Assembly: GCA_011525755.1 (NCBI GenBank)
Contig: WYBS01000112.1
Coordinates: forward strand, 1-60,974
DNA length: 60,974 bases
Source: Planctomycetaceae bacterium
GTDB taxonomy: Bacteria > Planctomycetota > PLA2
Reading direction: 5' to 3'
Part shown: piece after piece, positions 1 to 8,793 of the stretch
Layout of the letters: each line of letters starts with the position of its first letter
How positions within the stretch are numbered: the first letter of the stretch is position 1
Translations under genes and position numbers: made by a program
The notes under the pieces: model-generated
The model's input: only the letters and a program-made list of their open reading frames with translations
What the model was told of the DNA's origin: nothing
Database searches by the model: none

Positions 1-207
1 AAAGACGGCGAGATCTGGGAGACCCTCGGCGACAACGACGTGCGGCGCGCGACCGCCGCCGACGCCGGCGACACGGCCGATACGCGCGCGGATGGCCGCG
101 ACGGGGCGGACCATCTCTCCGAGCCCGCGCCGCCTGCGTATGGCCTCGGCTCCGGGCGACGCCATGCACCGACGAAGAGGGAGGTGCCTATCGCGAGCGC
201 CGCCTGA
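1..207 (+). CDS. C-terminal fragment of an unrecognised protein
   Basis: The first frame is open from the window edge and ends at a TGA at 205-207, giving the last 68 residues of a protein whose start lies outside. It begins KDGEIWETLGDND and ends in a polar, alanine- and arginine-rich tail without recognisable domain, so I assign no function. The tail composition could be a disordered C-terminus. The reading frame is supported only by openness and by a hairpin a few bases after the stop codon; the call is therefore moderate. Confidence 0.4.
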   Translation, partial: KDGEIWETLGDNDVRRATAADAGDTADTRADGRDGADHLSEPAPPAYGLGSGRRHAPTKREVPIASAA

Positions 208-218
208 GGCGTGACAAT

Positions 219-235
219 CGGGCCCTTCAGGCCCG
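219..235 (+). terminator. short GC hairpin after the first gene
   Basis: CGGGCC and GGCCCG form a perfect 6-bp stem around a 5-base loop, starting 11 bases after the stop at 207. No T-run follows, so it is only a candidate terminator for the truncated upstream gene. Confidence 0.35.
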
Positions 236-342
236 TCCACGGAGTCGATCCGCGCGAAGTGGACCGGGTGTCGCGGCCCGCCACGATGCTGACGGCGCGC
301 CGCCCGACGGCGGGCGCCCGCCTCACGCCGCGGCCGCCTGGC

Positions 343-1269
343 TCAGGCCGGCCGCGGCGCCCTCGTGCCCGCGAGCGCACGCAGCCGCCGGATCCGCTCC
401 TCGATCGGGGGGTGCGACGCGAACGGCGTGTTCCAGTTCTGGTGGAGGTGGAACGGGTTCACGATGAACAGGTGCTGCGTGCCGCGGTTCGCGGTCTCGA
501 GACGGACGCCCGCCCCGCCGAGCTTCTCGAGCGCGTCGGCCAAGGCGCCCGGATTCCTCGTCATCGCGGCGCCCGTCGCGTCCGCGAGGTACTCCCGCTG
601 CCGCGACACCGCGAACTGGATCATCATGGCGAAGAGCGGCGCGAGGATCGCGCAGAGGATCGCGATGAGGATCACGATCCCCTCCCCCTTGCCCCCTCCC
701 TTCCTGCCGCCGCCGAGCCGGCGGAACCGCATGCTGCGCAGGTACCAGTCCGAGAGGATCGCCACGCTGCCGACGATCACCGCCATGAGGATCATCACGC
801 GGGTGTCGTAGTTCCCGATGTGCGCCATCTCGTGCGCCACGACCCCCTGGAGCTCCTCGCGCGTGAGCCGCTCCCGGAGGCCTCGCGTGACCGCGACGAC
901 CGCCACCTCGGGCTTGATCCCCGCGGCGAACGCGTTCATCGCGCCGGTCTCGATCATGTAGACCTTCGGCTTCGGGAGCCCCGACGCGATCGCCATCTCC
1001 TCGACGACGTTCACGAGCTCCCGGTCCTCGTCGCGCGAGACCTCCCTCGCCCCCGCCGTGGCGAGGACGATCGAGCTCCCCTGGAACCACGCGATGAGGG
1101 CGAGGACGAGGCCGATCACGGCCGCTGCGGCCATGCCCCCCCACGGCGTCACGCCGGAGGCCTTCCCGAGGATCCCTCCGAGCGCGACGAGGAACACGAC
1201 CGCGCCGACGATCAGGACGACCGAGCGCCGCCGGTTCCGGTCGATGTGGTCGAAGAGGCCTAGGTCCAT
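343..1269 (-). CDS. htpX: HtpX-like membrane zinc metalloprotease (M48 family)
   Basis: This 308-residue membrane protease should degrade damaged or misfolded membrane proteins. Two hydrophobic segments lie near residues 17-35 and 45-66. The zinc motif HEMAH is at 146-150, preceded by the MNAFAAG stretch typical of HtpX, and a further membrane pair follows around 155-215. QREYLADATGA supplies the third zinc ligand (Glu). Length matches the family (about 290-310). It lies just downstream of a lemA gene on the same strand, an association seen in many genomes, so both are probably co-transcribed. The ATG start has no strong ribosome site. Family assignment is secure; substrates are unknown. Confidence 0.93.
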   Translation of the reverse strand: MDLGLFDHIDRNRRRSVVLIVGAVVFLVALGGILGKASGVTPWGGMAAAAVIGLVLALIAWFQGSSIVLATAGAREVSRDEDRELVNVVEEMAIASGLPKPKVYMIETGAMNAFAAGIKPEVAVVAVTRGLRERLTREELQGVVAHEMAHIGNYDTRVMILMAVIVGSVAILSDWYLRSMRFRRLGGGRKGGGKGEGIVILIAILCAILAPLFAMMIQFAVSRQREYLADATGAAMTRNPGALADALEKLGGAGVRLETANRGTQHLFIVNPFHLHQNWNTPFASHPPIEERIRRLRALAGTRAPRPA

Positions 1270-1333
1270 ATCGGGCCGCTGCAGCCGACGGTCGGCTTCG
1301 CCGCCCGCGGCTGAGCGGCCGGTCTCCTCGGGA

Positions 1334-1918
1334 TCAGAAACTCACCTTCGGGACCTCGCGCTGCGCCGCGTCCTCGAGCTCGAAGAACTCGAGCGGCGGG
1401 AAGTCGCCGAAGTTCTTGACGATGTTCGTCGGCACCTGCTCGAGCTTCGTGTTGTAGCGGCGGACCGAGTCGTTGTAGTGCTGGCGCGAGAACGCGATCC
1501 GGTTCTCGGTCGAGGTCAGCTCCTCCTGGAGCTTCAGCATGTTCTGGTTCGCCTTCAGGTCCGGGTACGCCTCCGACAGCGCGAAGAACTGGCGCAGCGC
1601 GCCCGTGAGCATGTTCTCCGCCGCGCCGAGCGCCGCGGGCCCCTTCGAGGGATCGGCCTGCACCGCGACCGCAGCGTTGCGCGCCTGGATGACGCGCTCC
1701 AGCGTCTCCCTCTCGTGCTTCATGTAGCCCTTCGCCGTCTCGACGAGGTTCGGCACGAGGTCGTGGCGGCGCTTCAGCTGGACGTCGATCTGCGCCCAGG
1801 CCTCCTTGCCGATGTTCTTCAGGCGGACGAGGCCGTTGTAGAGGCCGACGAACCAGACGGCGAGGACGGCGACCGCGATCAGCGCGATCCAGCCGGCGGA
1901 AAGGGCAAGCGGTGTCAT
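1334..1918 (-). CDS. lemA: LemA family membrane protein
   Basis: LemA proteins are single-pass membrane proteins of unclear biochemical role, frequently paired with HtpX-type proteases. The 194 residues show one N-terminal membrane helix (about residues 7-25), then the family hallmark running from LYNGLVRLKN through WAQIDVQLKRRHDLVPNLVE and a helical, charged remainder. The stop is 64 bases upstream of htpX and both read on the minus strand, consistent with an operon. A TACACT hexamer ends six bases before the ATG and could serve as a -10 box for a very short leader; no Shine-Dalgarno sequence is obvious. Confidence 0.93.
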   Translation of the reverse strand: MTPLALSAGWIALIAVAVLAVWFVGLYNGLVRLKNIGKEAWAQIDVQLKRRHDLVPNLVETAKGYMKHERETLERVIQARNAAVAVQADPSKGPAALGAAENMLTGALRQFFALSEAYPDLKANQNMLKLQEELTSTENRIAFSRQHYNDSVRRYNTKLEQVPTNIVKNFGDFPPLEFFELEDAAQREVPKVSF

Positions 1919-2002
1919 GGGGGCAGTGTACCCAAACGGCCCCGAGGCTATTCGGGAGGGGCCCGGGGAACCCGCACGGCCCGGGGGGACCTCGACAGGC
2001 CG

Positions 2003-2542
2003 CTAGTCCGCGGAGCGGGGCTCGTGCTTCAGGCCGTGCGTGGTGATGAAGCCCTTGACGCTGCCGCGGTACTCCTTCGGCAGGACGCCGACCACGGAGT
2101 CCATGGCGCCCCAGAGCATCGGGCCGGACTTGCTCCGGCTGATCGACGCCTCGAGCTGGCCGCCGTCGGGCGCGAAGTAGACCACGGCGAGCAGGACGCC
2201 GGCGCAGATGAGGCCCGCCTTCGCGGCGCCGAAGAAGCCGCCGATGAGGCGGTCGTAGGCGCCGAGCTCGAGCTTCTCGAAGACCTTCCTCGCGATCCAG
2301 CCGCAGAAGGCGGCGAAGAGGACGGAGACGACGAGGATCACGCCGAAGGCGATCTCGCCGTTGTGGCCGGTCGCGACGTGGCGGTCAAGGACCTTGCGGA
2401 AACCGTCGTGGTAGCTTGCGGCGGCGTAGAGGCCCCCGAACAGCCCGGCGACCCCGGTGAACTGCGAGACGAACCCTCGCACGCACCCCAAGGCCAGACC
2501 GACCGCAAGAATACCGAGGACGAACGCGTCGATGACGCTCAT
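2003..2542 (-). CDS. CvpA family membrane protein
   Basis: This 179-residue protein begins MSVIDAFVLGILAVGLALG and carries about four hydrophobic segments, followed by a polar C-terminus, as in the CvpA/colicin V production family. The LGAYDRLIGGFFGAAKAGL stretch is characteristic. Members sit in the inner membrane; the general molecular role is not settled. GAGAGGTC just before the ATG is a good ribosome site, and TACAAT about 22 bases further up may be a -10 box. It lies upstream of lemA-htpX on the same strand with an 84-base gap, so it may lead the same transcript. Confidence 0.85.
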   Translation of the reverse strand: MSVIDAFVLGILAVGLALGCVRGFVSQFTGVAGLFGGLYAAASYHDGFRKVLDRHVATGHNGEIAFGVILVVSVLFAAFCGWIARKVFEKLELGAYDRLIGGFFGAAKAGLICAGVLLAVVYFAPDGGQLEASISRSKSGPMLWGAMDSVVGVLPKEYRGSVKGFITTHGLKHEPRSAD

Positions 2543-2594
2543 GACCTCTCAGCCCGCCATCATTGTATCGGCTTCCTGACCCCCCGCGACTGAA

Positions 2595-3023
2595 GTGGGT
2601 TCCCCCCCGCCTCCCCCCTTCCTGCTCATGCTCCGGCGCGGCCTGCTCCGCCGATGCCCGGTCTGCGGCGAGGGCCGGATCTTCTCGAGCCTCTTCCGCC
2701 TGCACCGGGCCTGCCCGAAGTGCGGGTGGGTGATCGAGCGGGAGCCGGGCACGGTGACGGGGCCGATGTACCTCGTCTCGGTGCTCACGCTCCCGTTCGC
2801 CGCGCTGCTTTTCGCGGTCTTCTGGCTCTTCACGGACTGGTCGCCCGCGGTGCAGGTCGCGGTCGGGATCCCCGTGCTGATCCTCTTCTGCGCGTTCGCG
2901 CTCGTCGCGGCCAAGGGAGCCTGGACGGCGGTCGAGTACTTCACGGACGTTAGGTCCGGCGACGCGTTCCGCGAAGGCTACCGGGGGCGGGCGTTCCGCT
3001 CCCCCGACCGGCGGGATTCCTAG
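2595..3023 (+). CDS. DUF983 family zinc-ribbon membrane protein
   Basis: The 142-residue product has an N-terminal CPVCGEGRIF zinc-knuckle half and a second CPKCGW half, then two strongly hydrophobic helices (about residues 57-75 and 83-105). This is the DUF983 layout. The family is uncharacterised. The frame opens at GTG 2595; an ATG at 2628 (MLRRGLLRRCPVCG) is an equally good start because the first eleven residues are a proline run that homologues usually lack. It is divergent from the cvpA gene, with about 50 bases between. Confidence 0.8.
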   Translation: MGSPPPPPFLLMLRRGLLRRCPVCGEGRIFSSLFRLHRACPKCGWVIEREPGTVTGPMYLVSVLTLPFAALLFAVFWLFTDWSPAVQVAVGIPVLILFCAFALVAAKGAWTAVEYFTDVRSGDAFREGYRGRAFRSPDRRDS

Positions 3024-3039
3024 GGACCGGGGCGGTCGG

Positions 3040-3540
3040 CTACGAGGGGGGCCGGGGGCCGGACTCGAGGATCGACTCCGCGATGTGCCGGTAGAGCGAG
3101 GACCGGTAGACGATGCCCACGACCCGGCCGCCATCGACGACGGGCAAGCTCTTCACCTTGCGGCTCACGATCCGGTCGGCGGCTTCGAAGAGGTCGTCGC
3201 CGGGCGCGAGCGTCACGGGACCGCGCGTCATGACATCGCGCACCTTCACCTTGGCGGCCCACGCCGCGAGCGCGCGGTAGTCCTCCTTGCGGATGCGCCG
3301 CTGCTCGGCGGTCCGGTCCGCGAGGTCGCGCACGAAGTACGGGAAGAGGATCTCCCCCACGACGTCGGACTGCGTGAGCACGCCCGACAGGCTCTCGCCG
3401 CTATCGAGCACGACGACGCACTTGATCCCGATCTCGTCCTCGACGAGCGGACAGTCGCGCAGATGCCGCATGGCCTCGAGGAGGGTCGCATCCTCGTGCA
3501 CCACCTCGAACTCGCGCGTCATGATGTCGGCGACGGTCAC
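3040..3540 (-). CDS. Two-CBS-domain protein (stress island copy 1)
   Basis: The product has two CBS domains that usually form a Bateman module binding adenosyl compounds such as AMP, ATP or SAM. Motifs are VADIMTREFEVV early in CBS1 and VRDVMTRGPVTL opening CBS2, with VVGIVYRSSLYRH near the end. The frame stays open to an ATG at 3606, but AAGGAGA lies 5 bases before a GTG at 3540 and that start matches the other CBS proteins here, which begin right at the first CBS strand; I therefore use 3540 (166 residues). A sigma-54-like element at 3620-3633 would give a leader of about 70 bases. Partner unknown. Confidence 0.85.
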   Translation of the reverse strand: MTVADIMTREFEVVHEDATLLEAMRHLRDCPLVEDEIGIKCVVVLDSGESLSGVLTQSDVVGEILFPYFVRDLADRTAEQRRIRKEDYRALAAWAAKVKVRDVMTRGPVTLAPGDDLFEAADRIVSRKVKSLPVVDGGRVVGIVYRSSLYRHIAESILESGPRPPS

Positions 3541-3615
3541 AGGTGTCTCCTTGCGAGTCGGCGGCCCCGCGGGCGGGGCCTTCGGGACGGCGGCTCTTCG
3601 CGTCATGCGGGGTCC

Positions 3616-5100
3616 CTATGCAACCGGAGGGCCGGACTCGAGAGGCAGGATGACGGTGAACGTGGAGCCCTTTGCGGGCTCGCTCTCCACCTCGACCCTC
3701 CCCCCGTGCTCCTCCACGATTTCCTTCGAGATGGTGAGCCCGTACCCCGTCCCCTTCTCCCCCTTCGTGGTGAAGAGGAGGTCGAAGATCCGGCCCATGT
3801 TCTCGGGGCGGATCCCTACCCCGTTGTCCCGGAAGCTCACGTGCAGCGTGGAATCCCGCGCGCGAGCCTCCACGACCAGCCTCCCCCCCTCGGGCATCGC
3901 GTCGCGCGCGTTCGCGATGAGGTTGAGGAAGACCTGGGAGAGGCGGCCGGCGTCGCCGCGCACCGTATAGCGGCCGGGCTCGCACGAGACGCTCATCTCG
4001 ATGCCGTGCCGGTAGAGATCGTGGCGCATGAGAGCGTGCAGGTCGGCGACGATCGCGCAGGGATCGACGCCGGTCACGGGGCGGACGGCCGCGCGCGCGA
4101 AGCCGCGGAGCTGGCCGATGAGGTCGGTCGTGCGCCGCAGCGCGTCCCTCATGACGGCAGCGCCGCGCTGCAGCTCCTCCTTCCCGATCGCGTCGCCCTT
4201 GCCGAGACGCTGCAGCACCGCGTCGAGATACTGCGAGACGCCGGAGATCGGGTTCAGGATCTCGTGGACGATGATGGCAGTCAGCCTCCCGACGCCCGCC
4301 TGCACCTCCTGCTCCTTGAGCAGCTGGCGCATCCGACGGCGCTGGCTCAGATCCTGGAGATAGCCCGTGAACCCCACGTGCTCGCCGAGGTGGTCGTGCG
4401 TGACGACGCGCTCGTCGAACACCGGCAGCGGCGTGCCGTCCTTCCGTCGCGCCTCGCCCTCGCCGGCGGTGCGCCCCTCGTGCCGGCAGAGGTCGAGCCA
4501 GTAGAGCGCGTCGTACACCCCGCCATACACGTCGCTGATGCTGCGCCCGATCATCTCGCTCGACGTGTAGCCGAGCATCTGCTCCAGATGGCGGTTGAAC
4601 GAGGTGATGCGGCCGGTCGCGTCGAGCGTGTAGATGCCGACCGGCACGGTCAGGTAGATCTGCCGGAGCTCCTCGGTGCGGCGGCGCACCTCGCGGTCGA
4701 GCTCCGCGTTGAGCGACTCGAGCCGCGTCTGGAGATCCTCGATCCGGAGCATCGCCTCGACGCGCGCGCGGAGCTCCTGCTGCGCGACCGGCTTCGTCAC
4801 GTACTCGTCCCCGCCCGCGGCGAGCCCCTTCACGAGGCTCTGCGTGTCGCGATGGTGGCCCGTCACGAGGATGATCGGGATCGTGCGCGTCTCGTCGAGC
4901 GAGCGGAGCCGCCGGCACACCTCGAACCCGCTCATCCCGGGCATCTCCACGTCGAGGAGGATGCAGTTCGGCCGCCGCGCTCTCGCAAGCGCGATCGCCT
5001 CCTCGCCCCCCGCCGCCTCCGCTACGTCGTACCCGTCGAGCAGGAGGCGCAGCGAGTAGCGGCTGTCCGCGTTGTCGTCGACGATGAGGATGCGCTTCAA
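3616..5100 (-). CDS. Soluble hybrid sensor histidine kinase (receiver-PAS-HisKA-HATPase)
   Basis: The 494-residue protein starts with a receiver domain (Asp50 phosphoacceptor, Lys103), continues through a coiled stretch (about 115-145), a PAS domain (about 146-255) and a kinase core with His279 in VHEILNP. The ATPase has NLIANARDAM, DNGVGI and GTGYGL. No membrane segment is visible, so it senses an internal signal. The start is TTG at 5100 because the receiver strand begins immediately (KRILIVDDN). It is divergent from the NtrC-type activator at 5274, 173 bases away, and is the natural candidate partner of that regulator. The last codons contain the promoter-like element for the downstream CBS gene. 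Confidence 0.92.
   Translation of the reverse strand: MKRILIVDDNADSRYSLRLLLDGYDVAEAAGGEEAIALARARRPNCILLDVEMPGMSGFEVCRRLRSLDETRTIPIILVTGHHRDTQSLVKGLAAGGDEYVTKPVAQQELRARVEAMLRIEDLQTRLESLNAELDREVRRRTEELRQIYLTVPVGIYTLDATGRITSFNRHLEQMLGYTSSEMIGRSISDVYGGVYDALYWLDLCRHEGRTAGEGEARRKDGTPLPVFDERVVTHDHLGEHVGFTGYLQDLSQRRRMRQLLKEQEVQAGVGRLTAIIVHEILNPISGVSQYLDAVLQRLGKGDAIGKEELQRGAAVMRDALRRTTDLIGQLRGFARAAVRPVTGVDPCAIVADLHALMRHDLYRHGIEMSVSCEPGRYTVRGDAGRLSQVFLNLIANARDAMPEGGRLVVEARARDSTLHVSFRDNGVGIRPENMGRIFDLLFTTKGEKGTGYGLTISKEIVEEHGGRVEVESEPAKGSTFTVILPLESGPPVA
3620..3633 (-). promoter_or_regulatory. Sigma-54-like -24/-12 element before CBS gene
   Basis: Read on the minus strand it is GGCCCTCCGGTTGC followed by A, with GG and GC twelve bases apart as in TGGCACG-N4-TTGCW. 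The expected start is near 3608, inside the end of the kinase gene, and exactly 14 bases separate the final C from an ATG at 3606. Confidence 0.5.
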
Positions 5101-5273
5101 GGCCTACCGCGCCCCGCCGTAGGCGGAGCCCATGCGATTGTTCCACGGGGCGCGAGCGCCCGGGGCGGGGAAGTCCCCGCGGGATTTTACCCATGCGGGG
5201 ACCCCCGGGGCGTAGACTCTCGGGACCAAGGGCGCTACTGCCCGAGCGCGCATAGGTACGCGGTTTGTGAGCC

Positions 5274-6680
5274 ATGGCCAAGATGCGGAACGCCTCCGTC
5301 CTCGTCATCGACGACGATCCTGCTCTCCGGTTAGGCCTCGGCGAAACGCTCAGGACGCTCGGGTACCGGGTGGACGAGGCGGACAGCCTCGCCGCCGGGC
5401 GGGAGTGGCTCCGCCGGCCACCCCCGGCCGCCGTGCTTCTCGACCTCCAGCTCACGGACGGGCTCGGGCTCGAGCTGCTCCCCCACCTGAAGGACAGCTG
5501 GCCGGACGTGCCCGTGCTCATGATGACGGCGCACGGTTCGATCGACACCGCCGTCAAGGCGATGCAGCAGGGCGCCTACAGCTACCTCCAGAAGCCGCTG
5601 CACACCGAGGAGCTGAAGCTCGTGGTCGCGCAGGCGATCGAGAACACGAGGCTCCGCTGGCAGGCGGAGGACCGGCAGCGCCGCCGCGCCGAGGAGTTCA
5701 GCTTCGAGAAGATCGTGGCGCGAAGCACCGCGATGAAGCGCGTCCTCGACCAGGCGGGCAAGGTCGCCGAGTCCCCCGCCTCCACCGTGCTCCTCCTCGG
5801 GGAGAGCGGAACGGGCAAGGGGCTCGTGGCCCGCGCGATCCACTACGCGTCCGACCGCGCGGCGGCGCCTTTCCTGACCGTCACGTGCTCGGCCATCCCC
5901 GAGCCGCTGCTCGAGGCCGAGCTGCTCGGCCATGAGAAGGGCGCGTTCACCGACGCCAAGGCGCGCCGGCGGGGCGTGTTCGAGGCGGCGGACGGCGGGA
6001 CGGTATTCCTCGACGAGATCGGGGACATGCCGCTCGCGCTGCAGGCGAAACTCCTCGGCGTCCTCGAGGATCGGTCCTTCAGCCGCATCGGCTCCACGGA
6101 GACGATCCAGGTGGACGTGCGGATCATCGCCGCGACGCACCGCGACCTCGACCGCCACGTCGCCGAGGGGCGGTTCCGCGAGGACCTCCTCTACCGCCTC
6201 CGCGTCGTGCCGATCGTCATCCCGCCGCTCCGCGAGCGCACGAGCGACATCCTCCCGCTCGCCGAGAGCTACGTGCACCACTTCAACCGCGAGTTCGGCC
6301 GCAACGTGGAGGGATTCTCGCCCGGCGCCGAGGAGATGCTCAAGGCCCATGCGTGGCCGGGCAACGTCCGCGAGCTCCGGAACGTGGTGGAACGCGCCCT
6401 CCTCTTCACGCGCCACCCGAGGCTGGAGACGGAGGACCTGATGCTCGACCCCGGCTACCGGCCGCGCGCACCCTCCGCCTCGGCGGCGCCCCAGGGCGGC
6501 GGCGCCGCCGCCGACGGGTTCACCCTGCCCGCGGACGGCGTGAAGCTCGACGAGCTCGAGAACGACCTCGTCCGGCAGGCGATGGAGCGCGCCCAGGGGA
6601 ACAAGAGCCGCGCGGCCAAAATCCTCGGGATTTCGCGCGACCAGATCCGCTACCGCCTCGAGAAGATGGGCGAGGGCTAG
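5274..6680 (+). CDS. NtrC-family sigma-54-dependent response regulator
   Basis: This 468-residue regulator has a receiver domain (Asp57; Lys at about 107), an AAA+ ATPase (Walker A GESGTGKG at 176-183, GAFTDA loop at 223-228 that contacts sigma-54, Walker B TVFLDEIGD near 243-251) and a C-terminal Fis-type helix-turn-helix (GNKSRAAKILGISRDQIRYR). The GAFTDA loop is complete, so it should be a true activator of sigma-54 RNA polymerase. It is divergent from a soluble histidine kinase and lies amid many genes with -24/-12-like elements. Binding sites cannot be inferred by eye. Start ATG is the first of two (MAKM). Confidence 0.95.
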   Translation: MAKMRNASVLVIDDDPALRLGLGETLRTLGYRVDEADSLAAGREWLRRPPPAAVLLDLQLTDGLGLELLPHLKDSWPDVPVLMMTAHGSIDTAVKAMQQGAYSYLQKPLHTEELKLVVAQAIENTRLRWQAEDRQRRRAEEFSFEKIVARSTAMKRVLDQAGKVAESPASTVLLLGESGTGKGLVARAIHYASDRAAAPFLTVTCSAIPEPLLEAELLGHEKGAFTDAKARRRGVFEAADGGTVFLDEIGDMPLALQAKLLGVLEDRSFSRIGSTETIQVDVRIIAATHRDLDRHVAEGRFREDLLYRLRVVPIVIPPLRERTSDILPLAESYVHHFNREFGRNVEGFSPGAEEMLKAHAWPGNVRELRNVVERALLFTRHPRLETEDLMLDPGYRPRAPSASAAPQGGGAAADGFTLPADGVKLDELENDLVRQAMERAQGNKSRAAKILGISRDQIRYRLEKMGEG

Positions 6681-6709
6681 CGCGCCGCGCCGCGAGTCCG
6701 GCGCACGTG

Positions 6710-6723
6710 CGGCGGCCGGCCGC
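6710..6723. terminator. Perfect 14-bp GC palindrome downstream of the activator gene
   Basis: GGCGGCCGGCCGCC is a perfect palindrome 30 bases past the stop codon. It can fold as a strong hairpin only with a tiny loop, and no T-run follows; a terminator or protein site are both possible. Confidence 0.3.
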
Positions 6724-6856
6724 CGGGGAAAAGGCCGCCATCCATCGGTTTTTCCGGTGTCGGGAACGGGCCCCGCGCGGCGCGGACGCGTGCTCCTCCG
6801 GCCTTTCGGCCGGCGCGGCGGCACGGATCGTGCATCGGTTCGGCGGGGGGGTCTAC

Positions 6857-7768
6857 GTGTGTCCGCTCCAATCGATCGTCCTGGCCGGGGGATCCGGCCG
6901 GCGCCTCGCGTCGCTGACCGGGAGGCACCCGGGCCGCTCCCTGCCGAAGCAGTACTGCTCGTTCGGACGGCCTCACACGCTCCTCCAGGAGACGCTCGCT
7001 CGCCTCGCCCCCCTCACCCCCCCCGATCGCACCACGGTGGTGGTGCGCGATGAGCACCTCGCGGTCGCAAGCGAACAGCTCGCGGCCTTCGCGGGCGTCT
7101 CGATCCTCGGCCAGCCGTCGGATCGCGGTACCGGCTCGGGCCTCCTCCGTGGACTCGTGCACGCGTTCGGGATGGATCCTGACGCTCCCGTGCTCGTGAC
7201 ACCGGCCGACCACGGGATCCGGGATCACGACGCGTACGTCCGGGGGATCGTGACGGCGCGCGAAGCCTGCGATCTCGCCCACGCCATCCTCCTCGGTGTC
7301 GAGGCCGACGCGCCGCGCACGGACTACGGCTGGATCGCGCCCGGCGCCGAGATCGCGCCGGGGGTCCGGCGCATCGCGGCGTTCCTCGAGAAGCCCGCGC
7401 TGCCGGAGGCCGAGGCGCTCGCGGCGAGCGGCGGGCTCTTCAGCACGATGGTCCTCGTCGCGCGCACCCGGTCGCTGCTCCGCCTCTTCGAGCGCGCCCG
7501 ACCCGGCCTCACGGCGCTCTTCGAGCCGCTCGCGACGCTGCCGCCCCTGTCGCGCGCGCTGCACCTGAAGCGCGTCTACGCGCTCCTCGGTCCGTGCGAC
7601 TTCTCCCGGGACATCCTCGGCTCCGCGGAAGACCTCGCGGTCGTACGGTGGCCGGCGGACGTCGGCTGGACCGACCTCGGCACCCCGGAACGTCTCGCCG
7701 CGTGGCTCGGCTGCGACCGCTCAGACCTTGTGAGGCACGGGGCGCAGCTGCCCGTGGCGCTCGGCTGA
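6857..7768 (+). CDS. Mannose-1-phosphate guanylyltransferase-like nucleotidyltransferase
   Basis: The 303-residue product opens with the nucleotide-binding signature IVLAGGSGRRL and a PKQY motif equivalent to the PKQF of mannose-1-phosphate guanylyltransferases. TPADHGI (metal-binding Asp region), YGWIAPG, FLEKP and a late GWTDLGTPERL agree with the family. It would make an NDP-sugar, probably GDP-mannose, for surface glycans. No C-terminal isomerase or cupin domain is present. The start is uncertain: GTG 6857 follows a G-run ribosome site, but the frame is open well upstream and GTG 6830 is an alternative. It stands alone between a regulator and a stress gene; substrate specificity is not proven. 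Confidence 0.8.
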   Translation: MCPLQSIVLAGGSGRRLASLTGRHPGRSLPKQYCSFGRPHTLLQETLARLAPLTPPDRTTVVVRDEHLAVASEQLAAFAGVSILGQPSDRGTGSGLLRGLVHAFGMDPDAPVLVTPADHGIRDHDAYVRGIVTAREACDLAHAILLGVEADAPRTDYGWIAPGAEIAPGVRRIAAFLEKPALPEAEALAASGGLFSTMVLVARTRSLLRLFERARPGLTALFEPLATLPPLSRALHLKRVYALLGPCDFSRDILGSAEDLAVVRWPADVGWTDLGTPERLAAWLGCDRSDLVRHGAQLPVALG

Positions 7769-7777
7769 GGCCGGAGC

Positions 7778-8671
7778 TCAGGCCGTCTTCGGGAAGACGA
7801 GGACAGCGGCCTTCGCCTTCCGCGCCAGGAACTCGGAGACGCTCCCGAGCATCATGCGGTCGAAGCCGCGCCGCCCATGCGTCCGGGCGACGATCACGTG
7901 CGGGGCGAGCTTCTTCTCGAGCTCGAGCAGGCCCTCGCCGGGCCGCCCCGTCGTCACCTCGACCGACCCCTTGAGGGACGGCTTCGCCGGCAACTGGCGG
8001 AGCCGCTGCGACGCGGCCTCGACAAGCCGCGGCACGTCGGGCTGCGGGAGCGCGAACTCGGAGCCGTACGCCGACGGCGAGTAGTACCAGGACTCGACCA
8101 CGTGCGCGTTCACGATCTCGTCTCCGGACGTGAGGAGCTCCGCCGCGCGCTCCGCGAGCGGCGCCGGGTCGTCGATCAGGTCGTGGGCGACGAGCATGCG
8201 GAGCGGCTCGCCGGCCTGGGGCAGGGCCGCGCCCTTGGTCACGATCACGGGGACGCCGGCCATGCGCAGCGTGTGCTCGGCCACGCTCCCGAGAAGCATA
8301 TGCGAGACGCCGGTCCGGCCCCGCGTCGCCATGCAGACGAGGGCGGGTCGCACGCGCCGGATGAGGTCGAGGACGCCGTCGCGGGCGTTCGGGGCGTCCG
8401 TCGTCTCCACCGCGAGCAGCCGCAGCTTGTCCACGTGCTTCTCCGCGAGCGCGCGCAGGGAGGCATCGTCGTCCTCCTTGACCCACTGGGCGAGCCGCTC
8501 GGCGCTCTCCTGCCCCCGGCTGAACTCGCGCAGGACGTCCGTGCGCGTGTGCACGAAGCCGACGACGACGCGCGCCTGCAGCCGGTGCGCGAGCGCGTTC
8601 GCCAGGTCCACGCCCGCGAGCGCGTTCGCAGAAAGGTCCGTGAGAGCCAGGACGCGGTCGATGCTGCTCAT
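7778..8671 (-). CDS. Tandem universal stress protein (UspA x2), copy 1
   Basis: Two UspA folds are joined in 297 residues. The first (about 1-150) ends with a G-X2-G-X9-GS-like ATP motif around RGRTGVSHMLLGSVAEHTLR; the second (about 155-297) ends TGRRGFDRMMLGSVSEFL-like with HGRRGFDRMMLGSV, so both halves probably bind ATP. I chose ATG 8671 because MSSIDRVLALTDLS is the first beta strand, although the frame is open further upstream. A sigma-54-like element ends 14 bases before this ATG. It is divergent from a CBS gene, an arrangement found in anaerobic stress regulons. Confidence 0.9.
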   Translation of the reverse strand: MSSIDRVLALTDLSANALAGVDLANALAHRLQARVVVGFVHTRTDVLREFSRGQESAERLAQWVKEDDDASLRALAEKHVDKLRLLAVETTDAPNARDGVLDLIRRVRPALVCMATRGRTGVSHMLLGSVAEHTLRMAGVPVIVTKGAALPQAGEPLRMLVAHDLIDDPAPLAERAAELLTSGDEIVNAHVVESWYYSPSAYGSEFALPQPDVPRLVEAASQRLRQLPAKPSLKGSVEVTTGRPGEGLLELEKKLAPHVIVARTHGRRGFDRMMLGSVSEFLARKAKAAVLVFPKTA

Positions 8672-8684
8672 GGGGGACGATCCA

Positions 8685-8698
8685 CCAAAGCGCGTGCC
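8685..8698 (-). promoter_or_regulatory. Sigma-54-like element before the universal stress gene
   Basis: The minus strand reads GGCACGCGCTTTGG: the GGCACG half is perfect, the -12 half is TTGG instead of TTGC. The last base is 14 bases before the ATG at 8671, so the transcript would have almost no leader. Confidence 0.45.
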
Positions 8699-8793
8699 GC
8701 TCTCCTCGGCAAGGCGGGAGAGGGGCTCCGGGGAGAGGCGCGCGGGCTTTTCCGCAGCCGGTGAGGAGCGCGCACGCGGGTGCGGCACCGGCG

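Noticed and set aside
1920-1945. TTTGG thirteen bases before the lemA ATG as another sigma-54-like element
   Set aside because: There is no GG at the required distance; TACACT nearby is a better -10 candidate.
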